64,000 bases of DNA from positions 1 to 64,000 of the IMG/VR virus record IMGVR_UViG_3300042562_001138; one strand, written 5' to 3'. Below, one piece after another: positions 33,701 through 42,913 of the stretch. Source of the stretch: a virus. Position 1 is the stretch's first letter; each line of letters opens with the position of its first letter. The notes below the pieces were generated by a model. It did not search any database, was not told the DNA's origin, and saw only the letters and a program-made list of their open reading frames with translations. Position numbers and translations under genes: made by a program.

Positions 33701-35543
33701 TTGTTGTATTATATATATTATCCTCGTTATCATGTAGATAACCAAATGAAATAGTGTTTTCTATATTCATTTCTTTTGTACCAATAGCTGTAAGTCTTAT
33801 ATCAGGATAAGTAATATCAGCAATTTCAGTTATACCTATTTCTATTTCTCCTCCTGATACTTTTACCTTACACTCACCGCCATCAACACCTCCTGTTCTT
33901 ATAGAAAATGTAGAAGTCCTTTCATATGGTTTACTAATATCATCGTATTCTGATTTGGTAGTTAAATGGCTAGCTATCCTTAATACATACTCCCCATCAG
34001 GAACACCTTTTAATTCAAACTCACTATATATAGACTGACTCTCCATTAACTTCACTATCCTTTCAGTATTTATTCTATTAACAAAGTAAACGTTATTTGA
34101 ATCCATCATATCTTCACCAATCCTTCTTTGCTTACTTATGGTCTTAAAGCTGGTACCTGCTAAATAAACAACAAAACCTCCTAATGGTATAGGATTATAA
34201 TATAATCCATTATCTAAATATTCTTTTTCAGTATCACCATCTGTACGATTGTCGCGAGCTATTAAAGCATGAGCTGTACTTACACTTCCAAAATAAGCAT
34301 TTCCACTATTATCACCATTTAATCGTCTTATCGGTTGACAATTTTCAAATACAGAAGAATTAAAAGACTCTTTACCCAATGCGTTTAAACCAAAAGTACC
34401 TAAAGTACCACTAGGCATACTATTTATGTTTCTTATAAATATCTTACCTTTAATCGTGTTTAATTTTTCATCAGGTAATTGTGCATCCTCAAAAGCTTCG
34501 TATTGAACATCTAAGTCAGCATCTACTTCTACGTTATCATAGTCCTCTATAATATCTCCATACACAATTCGGTTTCCCTCAATCAATGATTGTGTTCCGG
34601 CTAGTATAGGTAATCTATCAAAAGGCTTAATTGAATCCCTTAAATCAACAGTAGAATAATTACCATCGTTATAAAAGTTATAGATATAATCACCTGTATT
34701 AGATTGCTCAAAAAAACTTACTGGTTTATCAATAATGGTTATAAAGTCTTTTGCTTCCGTATCTCTTGCTACTATCTCTATTCGCTTTACTAATTTACCT
34801 CCCGAAGGTATAATTACTTGTATAGCGTTATTAAATTGATTAGTAGTTTGTATATAAGCAGTATTACTTATTGTTTGTTTTGATATAGGACTAAACGCAC
34901 TCTTCTCGTTATCGTCATATACGTATCTTGCTTTAAATTGCCATAATTCGTTTCGGAAGTAGTTTACATCAAATTGTGCATCCGTAAAATATTTACTTAC
35001 TGGAGGAAATAATGGTGGGTATTTAATGGCATCTATAACATCTAATGTAATAGGTAAATCATACTTATCACCTACTAATCCTGTGTTGAATGTTCTAATC
35101 GCTTTACCGATATTAAACTTCCTTGGCGGATTCAACCTATCAACAAAATAAATTAATTGATTATCGTTATCTAAATCAACTATATCAACGTGAGTAATTA
35201 AATAATCCTCGCTAAAGTTTAACAACTCGCTTTTCATTACAATTACACTACGCTCTTGTAAAAAGTTATACTGTACAATATTATGATTACCTAAGCTATT
35301 GTGATTAAAATAATACACAACACTATCCCTCTTGTATTCATAGGCTCCAATAGTCGTGTTCTCTCCCTCTGGTAAATCTATTCTTCTTATCTCATTACCT
35401 TTAACTAACTCAACTGAATTTCTATTCTCTCCATCACTAGATCCAATTCTCATATTTACAGCCTTGCGACAGTAACCATTTTGTACATCACGTTCATCGG
35501 TATCTGTATCCATACCGAGTATAACTCTTCGATTCTCTATCAT
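30789..35543 (-). CDS. Large tail/stabilisation protein, 1584 aa
   Basis: The N-terminus MIENRRVILGMDTDTDERDVQNGYCRKAVNMRIGSSDGENRNSVELVKGN is the pattern of podovirus-type tail-hub or stabilisation proteins of crAss-like phages (NxDxxxxxxxxYxxAxNxRxxSSDG...ExxxGN). Propeller-like beta sheets follow. Around residues 740-790 a carboxypeptidase-regulatory-like beta-sandwich is visible (ITGRIVDANGNPVVNMTIVTSNG, TTDGNGYFDI). It probably forms the tail nozzle/tube region below the connector rings. The gene is placed directly after three connector-type proteins. Family naming is from memory of the pattern; virion function is very likely. Confidence 0.7.
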   Translation of the reverse strand: MIENRRVILGMDTDTDERDVQNGYCRKAVNMRIGSSDGENRNSVELVKGNEIRRIDLPEGENTTIGAYEYKRDSVVYYFNHNSLGNHNIVQYNFLQERSVIVMKSELLNFSEDYLITHVDIVDLDNDNQLIYFVDRLNPPRKFNIGKAIRTFNTGLVGDKYDLPITLDVIDAIKYPPLFPPVSKYFTDAQFDVNYFRNELWQFKARYVYDDNEKSAFSPISKQTISNTAYIQTTNQFNNAIQVIIPSGGKLVKRIEIVARDTEAKDFITIIDKPVSFFEQSNTGDYIYNFYNDGNYSTVDLRDSIKPFDRLPILAGTQSLIEGNRIVYGDIIEDYDNVEVDADLDVQYEAFEDAQLPDEKLNTIKGKIFIRNINSMPSGTLGTFGLNALGKESFNSSVFENCQPIRRLNGDNSGNAYFGSVSTAHALIARDNRTDGDTEKEYLDNGLYYNPIPLGGFVVYLAGTSFKTISKQRRIGEDMMDSNNVYFVNRINTERIVKLMESQSIYSEFELKGVPDGEYVLRIASHLTTKSEYDDISKPYERTSTFSIRTGGVDGGECKVKVSGGEIEIGITEIADITYPDIRLTAIGTKEMNIENTISFGYLHDNEDNIYNTTNDVRSQQRIPYSRIDYVGDFFGHSGNYTTSRNYLKGYFGVRRPSPIGGLRQECWFFTDHNGFFYIPTRVESFLNIRQGSFITPVVFYKSELTNLEEVNQIFSTDNNGLRLLAQVKNKGALATSKSNITGRIVDANGNPVVNMTIVTSNGDTQTTDGNGYFDIIVYANSFFSTVFNVPTNLFNSPLYAYQSDSQIIYTVINNVLTNPSVLMYFGANNDPLVKIYNINIGLDLGSITATTTFGLGASFLKRGASYEFGIVYYDRANRSGAVNSIEDLRLDLPFFSDKVKRGLQSVVGDPTEYAFSSVPVVSGYIYHKAPSWATHYAWVRTKKLTFRNYIQFISKSTTYKTISDDVTSSNDGYTIEINIDNIVNGYNEINKGSELVYTFTKGDRMRFIKSANGFPFTQRFDLEILNYDIGTAIITLRNEFNLPTLTSGGGDLFEIYTPVKDLENNFFFEIGEFYEINNGLHLGNEQNQTDTEPAIVKFTSGDTYLFKRNMPVTTTSFKNEFVESNFVNDFVNRNFITSDVGRPNIVNMDIKQLRRPTTIYYSQRFIPESGINGLNSFFDENFEQYDRKYGSIQRLASFDKRLECYQELKVGQILVEENVIFDQFAQGQVASSEKVLSKIIYYAGEFGIGLHPESFCYYGNRRYFVDYRRGVVCRLSNDGITPISDIKMEEFFEDKFKEYLSQEKVPTIFTTYDVGYDELVVAFGGLNRQLFIPPVVGNINFGSIVYETRLLEGSSTIVFDAQLEDNKTGYEADITVTRDLVKGTYIIGATPILPAYERKVDVDIKPITLAFSETTKHWTTFYSFEPEYMCSVGLNIVTFKNGQLFLHDQNANHSVFYGVAYQSELWVPFNVMPESSKILKSIVLYTTSPFDVIIETLNGQETNNTLDDFIDEDLEGLVFNGKENAFYSQVWRDINSVNEEFPKINGDAMRDRSFLVKLTTNSQRKEIVYQLGLNYAISQRTNK

Positions 35544-35546
35544 AGA

Positions 35547-36302
35547 TTAAAATTTAGGCGACATTTTATTACCTTTTCTAAATGTTTGTAGCATTTCATC
35601 CTTAGTGAATGATTTAAATCTAGAAACACTTTTTTTCTTTTCCAAAATGTAATTTCTTCTCAAAACTTCCTTTTGGTTTAAAGCAACATTAAAGTTGTTC
35701 TCTGTCATCTTCCAACTAATGTAACTCTTAATAGTATCTATGATATATGGGTGTACTGAAAACCCTCCATCTGTCTTTTGTAAATCAGCTAGGTATTCTA
35801 TATAAATTGTGCTGCCACCTTGGTAGCCATCCAATGCTATATAACCTCTCTCTAAGTTAATTGTGTAATAACCGTTTGAGTTTTGCCCTCCACCTAATCC
35901 AAACACACCTCCTGTTACTTCTCCAAAATTAAAGAAGGAATGATTGTTTGTTTGCCAATAAATTACTTGTGTCATGTTATCACCTCCTTTTGGCGATAGT
36001 ATATTTCCACATTCATCAATAACCACATCCTTACCTTTTGTGAAAGAAGGGTACAGAGGCTTTATATTTCCTTTGGAATCGTATATACCTAAAGTAACCA
36101 ATGAAATAAAATCATTTGGTAAGTTAACTGTATCGTTAACATTAACTTGTAATAACTTTGCTACTGGCGAACCACTTACATCTAAGTTTAATGTACGCAT
36201 ACAACCTAAAGCTAAAGATAAAGCTCTAGCGTATTTATGTTCCGTATTACCGCTCTCAAATAACCATTCCCTAACTATACTATCTAAACTTGTCTGATTC
36301 AT
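35547..36302 (-). CDS. Head-tail connector / ring protein, 251 aa
   Basis: Helical N-terminus (SLDSIVREWLFESGNTEHKYARALSLALGCMRTL), then VNLPNDFISLVTLGIYDSKGNIKPLY and GYIALDGYQGGSTIYIEYLADLQ. The helix bundle plus LPxDFxxxxxLGI strand pattern occurs in head-completion and ring proteins of podoviruses and crAss-like phages. The next upstream genes share this architecture, suggesting stacked rings between portal and tail. Specific ring identity cannot be assigned. Confidence 0.6.
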   Translation of the reverse strand: MNQTSLDSIVREWLFESGNTEHKYARALSLALGCMRTLNLDVSGSPVAKLLQVNVNDTVNLPNDFISLVTLGIYDSKGNIKPLYPSFTKGKDVVIDECGNILSPKGGDNMTQVIYWQTNNHSFFNFGEVTGGVFGLGGGQNSNGYYTINLERGYIALDGYQGGSTIYIEYLADLQKTDGGFSVHPYIIDTIKSYISWKMTENNFNVALNQKEVLRRNYILEKKKSVSRFKSFTKDEMLQTFRKGNKMSPKF

Positions 36303-36304
36303 AA

Positions 36305-36931
36305 TTATTTCACATTATCGTTTATAATATCTTGTGGTACTTGGCGCATTGTCATATACATCTGTACTACTAACTTTACTATATCATCTTGGAAGTTTAA
36401 TGATATATCTACACTATCCTCTTGCTTTGCATTTTGAATACCTCCTACTAATTTGATTAATAGTTTTTCTGGTATTGATGCCTTATCCAAATTGTGCAAG
36501 TATATCCTTGTATTCTCAACTGTATAGCCTTTATTTCCCTCTAATTGTGCAACCATCGTACCTCTTGTCAAAGATAAAAAATCTGTGCGTAATGGCACAA
36601 ATGTATTAAATTCATCTTGTATAGGAGAAACGCTGTAAATACCCATGCCATTAGGTAAATTAACATACGTACTGTTAATAAGCGAATAGTATCTATTTCT
36701 CTCTGTATCACATTTTACAGGCTCTACAAATGAATAAACAAAACTACCATTTACACTACTCTCACCTTCTGTATTTTTATTCTCGAAAAAGTTATTGTAA
36801 ATAAATTTACCAAAAGCTTGGTCAACATAAACTTCTAACTCCTCTTTAGTTACTTGAACATCAGAGTTTACATCACCTCCTTGGATTATCCTTTGCGCTT
36901 GTTCCGCAATTAAAGTTCTTGTATCTCTCAT
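36305..36931 (-). CDS. Head-tail connector-type protein, 208 aa
   Basis: Begins MRDTRTLIAEQAQRIIQGGDVNSDVQVTKEELEVYVDQAFGKFIYNNFFENK. The helical start is followed by strands (VYSFVEPVKCDTERNRYYSLINSTYVNLPNGMGIYSVSPIQDEF). Overall layout and position match the neighbouring connector-type proteins. It overlaps the next gene by one base. Confidence 0.55.
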   Translation of the reverse strand: MRDTRTLIAEQAQRIIQGGDVNSDVQVTKEELEVYVDQAFGKFIYNNFFENKNTEGESSVNGSFVYSFVEPVKCDTERNRYYSLINSTYVNLPNGMGIYSVSPIQDEFNTFVPLRTDFLSLTRGTMVAQLEGNKGYTVENTRIYLHNLDKASIPEKLLIKLVGGIQNAKQEDSVDISLNFQDDIVKLVVQMYMTMRQVPQDIINDNVK

Positions 36932-37641
36932 TACGCTCCTTGTTGTTTAAGTGTTTCTGAATATTGTATCAATTCCGCTTCTCTCAAATTCATTCCTAAG
37001 TACGATGCACAATTAAAAACCAACTCATTCATACAATCATCAGGCAACTCAATATCAACTGATTTATCTACGGAATATACTGGCTTACCATTCACCACAT
37101 TAAAACCCCATACAGGAGTTTTAGGCTTTCTTAAATACACTAACTTTACAGTAAATATATCTTTAGGAAATATCTCTATGGAATCACCCACAAATCTAGC
37201 TACACCCATTTTTCCTGATTTGATTTTTTTATTGAAGATTACAGATGATAATTGTATAGCCAACTCCGAATCTCTTAGTATTCTAAAATTAATTAAATCA
37301 CTCTGTAATTCATCTTCTTTATCTAAACCGTTTCTTACATAAGATAGTGTTGATAAATGTAAATAATCGCTCGGTAAAACAACCAATCCACCTTTTACAG
37401 GATAAGCTTCCCTCCTAACAATTAAGTATCTTAAATCATCTGTAATTTTTTGATTTTGTTCAAATCCAATTAACGATGAACCATCAGGTTTTTGCGCTTT
37501 TACATTATGATAACGCTTTGTTATCAATTCGTATAAAGCTCTTGATATACTCTTGTTAAAATCTTTAGGAGTTAAAAAACCACTTTGGCTTTTATTTGCT
37601 ATAAACTGCAAAAACTCATATACCTTATTTACATTTATCAT
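36931..37641 (-). CDS. Head-tail connector-type protein, 236 aa
   Basis: N-terminal helices (VYEFLQFIANKSQSGFLTPKDFNKSISRALYELITKRYHNV) followed by LVVLPSDYLHLSTLSYVRNG and strands with IEIFPKDIFTVKLVYLRKPKTPVWGF. The same helix bundle plus LPxDYLHL arrangement as the 251-aa protein marks it as a ring or adaptor protein. A small Cys-containing helix (ELVFNCASYLGMNLREAE) ends the protein. Confidence 0.6.
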   Translation of the reverse strand: MINVNKVYEFLQFIANKSQSGFLTPKDFNKSISRALYELITKRYHNVKAQKPDGSSLIGFEQNQKITDDLRYLIVRREAYPVKGGLVVLPSDYLHLSTLSYVRNGLDKEDELQSDLINFRILRDSELAIQLSSVIFNKKIKSGKMGVARFVGDSIEIFPKDIFTVKLVYLRKPKTPVWGFNVVNGKPVYSVDKSVDIELPDDCMNELVFNCASYLGMNLREAELIQYSETLKQQGA

Positions 37642-37649
37642 ATCTCAAT

Positions 37650-39794
37650 TTATATTGAATCAAATGCAGCAATTATATCATTTCTGCTAACAGATGAACT
37701 GATAGGGTAAGAAATGTTTAAGTTAAAAATATAACCTCCCCATTTACTTGCATCCATTCCGTTAATTGCAGCAGGATATGTTTTTGTTGAATCCGTTACA
37801 GCAAATCCACCTATTTGTTGTTTGTATGTAGAATACGAAGGTACATTAGCACCACTATCTGCAACAGTTATAAATTGTTGTGCAGGGAAGTTTACTATTG
37901 CTGTACCTATTGAATCATTTAAATCAAATTGACTTACAATAAACAATTTACCGTTAGTTAAAAATTGAACTTGACTAAATATTGTATTTAAAACAATAAC
38001 GTGAGTGTTTCCTGTATCAAGTATGTTTCTTTGCGCAAATACATTTCTACCTGCTAAAACAGTTTGTGTAGGCATTAATGCAGTTGGAATTAAAGCTGTT
38101 TGAGATGTTATAGCTCCATTAGGGTCAACAGAATATCCGCCTGTTGATGCAACATACGTTTCTGTGTCAACATTAAATGGATTTTGATAACTACTCCATG
38201 GTGTTCTTAATAATGTTCCAGAAGATGCACTTGTAGATAAAGGAATTAATACTTGCCCTGTAATAAACACTACTCGATTAATTACTCTAATACTAGGGTT
38301 AGTCCAACCAACTACTGCTGCAAATCCAAATGTACCATTGTGAGCGTTCATCACCTTCCAACCGCTATCATAACTGTCTTGGTCAAATGGCACCCATGTT
38401 CTTACTCCTAATGTATCACTAGATAATACCATTCCGTTTAATGATGGATTACCTAATGAATTTTCCTTAGTTGCTAATTGTGTAGTGTCCACTAAATCTC
38501 TTCCTCTACTATTAGCAATTAAAGTACCTCTCCATGTTACTACGTATTCCCCTATCACTACACACTTATTACCACTTGCTTGGGTAGATGAAGCTTGTAA
38601 TGAAGTTAATGGAATACCGAAGATTGTTACGTTGTTTCCGTTTAATGTAATTTGTTGGTCAACATAAACAATAAAGGTATCACCCTCTTTTGGAGTTCCT
38701 GTACCTTGAATTGTCCATGATGAACTTAATGTTACTGGTGAACCAGTAATACGGATATATTTTTCATCAACGCCTGGTTCTAAATTAATAGTACCACCTC
38801 CTGCTGTTAATGCAATATCTTTACTTCCTAAAACTTCTTGTGGGAAGTTAGCGCTTCTAAATGCTGCTACTGTTAATGGAATACCTGGTGAGCGTGTAAC
38901 CTCCCAAAAATCTCCATTTATGTATTGCAACACAATTACGCTTTCATTTCCTCCTGTTACGAAGTTTGCAGAGTTCGCTAAGTTAATGTTACCACTTGTG
39001 TTAATTGTAGTTAATCTAGCGTTATTTACACCTCTTATAATTAACGTATCGCCATTGGAAAAACCTACTGCAATAATATCTGTTAATGTATCAGTTGATA
39101 ATGCTCCTTCTGTATCAATTTGTATTTCGGTTGTAGAGCCTTTTCTATCAATATTGACACTTCCTCCTCCAATTGTGTATGAACGTATATCAGCAGGTGA
39201 ATTAAAAGGTTTTCTTACTACAAATGAAGAAATGTCTGTTGCGCCTACTATCGTTCCAAATTGTGCAGCAACATCGTCGTTAATCCAAACCTTAATACCT
39301 GTTTGAGCATCTACAATATCTTGTGATGAAGTACCTCCATCTAAGTTAGTTTTTGTAAATTCTAATGTTCCGGTTACTGTTGCAGCTAAAGTTGAATTAT
39401 TTAAACTTGATCCAAATCCAGAAGCAATAAAAATATAAACAGCATTACCTAACACTTGTGCTGTGTAGTTAGGAGTTGAAGTGTAGCTATTAATAGCTAC
39501 TGCTGTGTTAACCGCTAAAGCACTTAAACTACCTCCCGATATTGGTGTACTTGTATCAAATATTGAAGTACCTCCAATAGTTAAATCCGTTACAGTTCCC
39601 GAACCTACCGTATAGGTAATTGTAGCTAACGCTAAGGTTTCTCCAATTACAGGACTAGAAGCCAATATCACTTGGTTAGCTAATTCTTTTCCTTTTTTAT
39701 CATTATCGTATGAAGCGATAATACTATTGTTGAACGTTGTTAAGTATATCTTACCTAATCCTGTTCCGTATTTTGTAGCCTTTGTGAAACTCAT
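37650..39794 (-). CDS. Appendage/fibre-like protein, 714 aa
   Basis: Beta-rich, Ser/Thr/Gly-rich protein. Residues about 60-160 hold a module (GSGTVTDLTIGGTSIFDTSTP...LAVNTAVAINSYTSTPNYTA) that recurs in the 284-aa protein encoded at 50589-51443. Later parts (LVDTTQLATKENSLGNPSLNGMVLSSDTLGVRTWV, about 445-480) resemble fibre linkers, and the C-terminus looks like a head-binding or receptor domain. It is probably an appendage of the collar or tail. Confidence 0.68.
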   Translation of the reverse strand: MSFTKATKYGTGLGKIYLTTFNNSIIASYDNDKKGKELANQVILASSPVIGETLALATITYTVGSGTVTDLTIGGTSIFDTSTPISGGSLSALAVNTAVAINSYTSTPNYTAQVLGNAVYIFIASGFGSSLNNSTLAATVTGTLEFTKTNLDGGTSSQDIVDAQTGIKVWINDDVAAQFGTIVGATDISSFVVRKPFNSPADIRSYTIGGGSVNIDRKGSTTEIQIDTEGALSTDTLTDIIAVGFSNGDTLIIRGVNNARLTTINTSGNINLANSANFVTGGNESVIVLQYINGDFWEVTRSPGIPLTVAAFRSANFPQEVLGSKDIALTAGGGTINLEPGVDEKYIRITGSPVTLSSSWTIQGTGTPKEGDTFIVYVDQQITLNGNNVTIFGIPLTSLQASSTQASGNKCVVIGEYVVTWRGTLIANSRGRDLVDTTQLATKENSLGNPSLNGMVLSSDTLGVRTWVPFDQDSYDSGWKVMNAHNGTFGFAAVVGWTNPSIRVINRVVFITGQVLIPLSTSASSGTLLRTPWSSYQNPFNVDTETYVASTGGYSVDPNGAITSQTALIPTALMPTQTVLAGRNVFAQRNILDTGNTHVIVLNTIFSQVQFLTNGKLFIVSQFDLNDSIGTAIVNFPAQQFITVADSGANVPSYSTYKQQIGGFAVTDSTKTYPAAINGMDASKWGGYIFNLNISYPISSSVSRNDIIAAFDSI

Positions 39795-41617
39795 TATTTT
39801 GTAATTATAAAGTTAACTAAAACTGATTGGTAATTGCTTGATATATAGCTTTGTGTTGGCATTGGAATATCATCGCTTAAACTAAACACTATATCATTTG
39901 CACTAGCTTTTACAATCTTTAAATCTAAAAGTTTTGTTGCATCAAATATTGAACTATCGCTTAGGGTGTTATCTTGTGAATTATACCCTACTGTTTTTAC
40001 TACCTCTGCAAATACCTTTACATTATCCGAAGAAGATTGGAAAGCTCTTAATGCTAAAAGATTCATTGAGTTAGGGTAATTAGGTAAACTAACTAATGCT
40101 CTATCTTCTGGTGTTGGTTGTACGAAGTCTAATTGTGCATCAACCTCAAAGTTACTTATAGTAAAGTTTACAGATGGTCTTGCATTGTAAGGAGCTGTTG
40201 AAAATCTATACTGAATTAACAAGCTAAAACTCATTTTCTCAATTACATCAGGAATAACATTTGTTGCTATACTTGGGGTATAAGTTTTATTTCCGTTACC
40301 ATCAATAACCTCGTTTACATCAATTGTAGGTGAATCAACTAAAGTTACGCTTTTTATGTTCGCTAATGCTGTTGCAATTGATGGGTCTAAACTTAATGTA
40401 AATGTTGAGGTGTTTCCGCTTACTGTTTTAGCCACTCTTAATTGATTACTACTAGAAACAACTTCTACATTGTTACTAGAACTAATACCTTGGATTAAAA
40501 CATTTTCACTATCCTCGCAATTACATTCAGTAGTACATCCTGTTACACTTCTTATTTCAGCAACTACTTTATCTAAGTTAGTTGTGTTACCACAAAAAAT
40601 TTGAGTTTGTAAGCTAGTTAAATAACTACAAGCTAAAACATAAGCGTTTTTGTAGTTGTTTGCCAACACATCATTTACGCCCTTATATTGTAAATAATTA
40701 TTTAATGTTTTACTTATGCAGCAATAAATATCACACAATCTAATATCACAAGTAATATTTTTACTTTCTGTTTTTAACAAGTAAAATGTTACGCTAAAAT
40801 CCGAAGCGTAAACATAGTTGAAATACCCCTCGTTTTTAAACTCTTGGTTTCCTGTGTAAAATACAGAAGTAGTTATCGTACTTGTAAATCCTACTAATGG
40901 ATTTAATCCTAATACTCCCGGATAATAGATATTGTTTACTCTCGTGTATAATAAACCATCTCCTACGTTGCTATCTACACTTGTACTAAAAACTATCTCT
41001 GTAATATTGGATGTTTTGTTGTAGATTACATTACTAATTGTGTATTCACCATCATTTGATGTTGAACCTTGAATATTTACTTTGGAGCCAATGATAAATG
41101 CCCCTACATTGTTTCCTGATATACCAACAGAAGAACTGCCTGTACTTGCTGCTATAACTGGAAAACTTGTTGCAGGATTTATACCTCTTACATTGTAAAC
41201 TGTTTTATCCTCACTTTTTAACTGTGGAGATATACAATCTACTGTTACATCTATTACGGGTACCGGCTTATCTAAATTGTATTCAAAAACTTTTGTTCTT
41301 GTAAATTCAGTTACACCAGAATCTTCTGTGCTTGTTAAACTAATTGTGTAAGTACCTTTTAACGGATTATTAGTGCCCACGTATGTAGGAACTATAATTG
41401 CTCTGTTAATTCTACTTGTTACCAACTCTAAATCAGGGTCGCTAAAATCAGTATTATCATACACAATTCCACTTGGAGAAACTACTTTTAGTAAACCTTC
41501 TACATCATTTGTAGTTACACCTTGTCCTGCGTAATCAGTAGTGTCTGTTATCACGAAGTAACTTTGTGTTTTGTCTATCACAAATGCTACTGAAAAATCA
41601 ACATTGCTTATTGCCAT
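39794..41617 (-). CDS. Appendage protein with cysteine-rich centre, 607 aa
   Basis: Starts MAISNVDFSVAFVIDKTQSYFVITDTTDYAGQG. The first ~270 residues are Ig-like or fibre-like beta structure. A central helical segment contains many Cys (DIRLCDIYCCISKTL, VLACSYLTSLQTQIFCGN, CTTECNCEDSENV), unusual in a cytosol-assembled virion protein. The C-terminal third is beta-rich. It has its own -7 promoter candidate and a 16-bp palindrome directly upstream and overlaps the next gene by one base. A similar domain layout is known to me from hypothetical proteins of phages infecting Bacteroidota. Confidence 0.62.
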   Translation of the reverse strand: MAISNVDFSVAFVIDKTQSYFVITDTTDYAGQGVTTNDVEGLLKVVSPSGIVYDNTDFSDPDLELVTSRINRAIIVPTYVGTNNPLKGTYTISLTSTEDSGVTEFTRTKVFEYNLDKPVPVIDVTVDCISPQLKSEDKTVYNVRGINPATSFPVIAASTGSSSVGISGNNVGAFIIGSKVNIQGSTSNDGEYTISNVIYNKTSNITEIVFSTSVDSNVGDGLLYTRVNNIYYPGVLGLNPLVGFTSTITTSVFYTGNQEFKNEGYFNYVYASDFSVTFYLLKTESKNITCDIRLCDIYCCISKTLNNYLQYKGVNDVLANNYKNAYVLACSYLTSLQTQIFCGNTTNLDKVVAEIRSVTGCTTECNCEDSENVLIQGISSSNNVEVVSSSNQLRVAKTVSGNTSTFTLSLDPSIATALANIKSVTLVDSPTIDVNEVIDGNGNKTYTPSIATNVIPDVIEKMSFSLLIQYRFSTAPYNARPSVNFTISNFEVDAQLDFVQPTPEDRALVSLPNYPNSMNLLALRAFQSSSDNVKVFAEVVKTVGYNSQDNTLSDSSIFDATKLLDLKIVKASANDIVFSLSDDIPMPTQSYISSNYQSVLVNFIITK

Positions 41618-41618
41618 T

Positions 41619-41634
41619 GTATAAAATTTTATAC
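41619..41634. repeat. 16-bp perfect palindrome GTATAAAATTTTATAC
   Basis: Lies between the -7 element at 41637-41644 and the start codon at 41617, i.e. around the expected transcription start. Position suggests an operator or a 5'-end RNA hairpin. Confidence 0.6.
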
Positions 41635-41636
41635 GA

Positions 41637-41644
41637 CAAATATA
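41637..41644 (-). promoter_or_regulatory. Candidate -7 promoter element of the appendage operon
   Basis: TATATTTG on the minus strand matches TAnnTTTG and lies 20 bases before the start codon at 41617, just after the terminator of the preceding gene. No convincing -33 TTG is seen, as the terminator hairpin occupies that place. Confidence 0.5.
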
Positions 41645-41647
41645 TAA

Positions 41648-41680
41648 AAAAAAACCGATAACATTTAGATATCGGTTTCT
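41648..41680 (-). terminator. Intrinsic terminator of the 373-aa gene
   Basis: AAACCGATA (41652-41660) pairs perfectly with TATCGGTTT (41670-41678) around a nine-base loop. On the minus strand it is followed by a run of T. Confidence 0.8.
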
Positions 41681-41705
41681 TATAATATAGTTATTAAGGT
41701 TTTAA

Positions 41706-42827
41706 CTAATTTCCACGAACTTCTTTAGCTTCGGCAACCATCATAGTTATCTTACCATACAACTCGTGATTATCTCTTAACATAACCTCAAAATCTGCCA
41801 TTGATTTTCCTAAATTAATATCAGACATTGTTTTATCTGTGAATTTAGTCCATGCCCCAGCCTTGTAAATAACCTTAGTTTCTAAAGCTGATTTGTACAA
41901 AGCTTGATACTCGTTATCATTGTTTGGTGATGCTAAAGCTGTTGTGTTAGCTTTAATAATCGGTTGTTTTAAAATCTTAATAGTTTTTTCTATTAATTCA
42001 TTTACCTCAACGCTCTTAAATGATAACTCTGTTAAATACTCAATGTGGTTTGTATTAATACTTGGTACATCGCATATTGTTCTAATTCCTCCAATTGTGT
42101 ATTGAATTTCAGATTTGTTTGCGCTTACTTGGAATACTTTTTCCTCAAACGCTTTCATAATCCAATATTTACGCTTACGTTCATCGGAGTTCATTTCCTT
42201 TTCAAATTTTAATGGATCAAAAGCTACCATGTCCAATAAGATTGTACGCTTCTCATTTACATTCATATTGTTATAATTCCTAACTTCAAAAGTTAAACAA
42301 TACGCATCTAATTCAGCTTCCGTACTCTCAAATACTTTTCCTTGTAATTCAAAGATTTTTTTCTTTAAATCAATACCTTGGATACCTTTAGATTCTCTAT
42401 CCTCTTTGTAAAACAATTCAGTTTTACCATCCATTCTAAATTCTGCATTGGCTCTGTTCCAATTGCATAAATCTAAAAATTGTCTTTGTAATTTATCTTT
42501 ACCATCAACAACTAAAAAGCCATCAATAAACCTAATTCTTTTAACTTTCTTTGGATTAGGATTTACTTCTGATTGTTCATCTGCAAAGATACTTGTTTGT
42601 CCTTGAACCAATCTAATGATTCTGTTTCCTGTATGATGTTGTCCATCCTTATCTGTCCAACTCATATAAACTTCATCCTCTGCTTTTATGCCATAACTTT
42701 TTGGGTAGTGACAACTCTCTAGTGTAGGATTAGAGTTTTTTCTTGATAAAATGTACAAGTGTGATTTAAAATCTTCTTGTGTAGCAACGCCTTTTGGCTG
42801 TGGCTTTAATTGTGTGTAATCTGCCAT
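41706..42827 (-). CDS. Hypothetical virion-region protein, 373 aa
   Basis: Soluble mixed alpha-beta protein (MADYTQLKPQPKGVATQEDFKSHLYILSRKNSNPTLESC). It has its own upstream and downstream terminators and so forms a one-gene transcription unit between capsid and appendage genes. It contains KRIRFIDGFLVVDGKDKLQRQFLDLCNWNRANAEFR and a C-terminal helix (ELYGKITMMVAEAKEVRGN). The separate unit suggests it is made in a different amount from its neighbours, as for an abundant head-associated protein. No family recognised. Confidence 0.62.
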   Translation of the reverse strand: MADYTQLKPQPKGVATQEDFKSHLYILSRKNSNPTLESCHYPKSYGIKAEDEVYMSWTDKDGQHHTGNRIIRLVQGQTSIFADEQSEVNPNPKKVKRIRFIDGFLVVDGKDKLQRQFLDLCNWNRANAEFRMDGKTELFYKEDRESKGIQGIDLKKKIFELQGKVFESTEAELDAYCLTFEVRNYNNMNVNEKRTILLDMVAFDPLKFEKEMNSDERKRKYWIMKAFEEKVFQVSANKSEIQYTIGGIRTICDVPSINTNHIEYLTELSFKSVEVNELIEKTIKILKQPIIKANTTALASPNNDNEYQALYKSALETKVIYKAGAWTKFTDKTMSDINLGKSMADFEVMLRDNHELYGKITMMVAEAKEVRGN

Positions 42828-42863
42828 GTTTAGTTTAATTTAGATAAATAATAATTGTGTATT

Positions 42864-42892
42864 AAAAAAAGGGAGGTGTTACCCTCCCCTTT
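42864..42892 (-). terminator. Intrinsic terminator after the capsid gene
   Basis: GGGAGG (42871-42876) pairs with CCTCCC (42883-42888); on the minus strand seven T follow. It lies just downstream of the capsid stop codon and would isolate the abundant capsid mRNA. Confidence 0.82.
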
Positions 42893-42913
42893 AATTTTTA
42901 TGATATTGTATGA

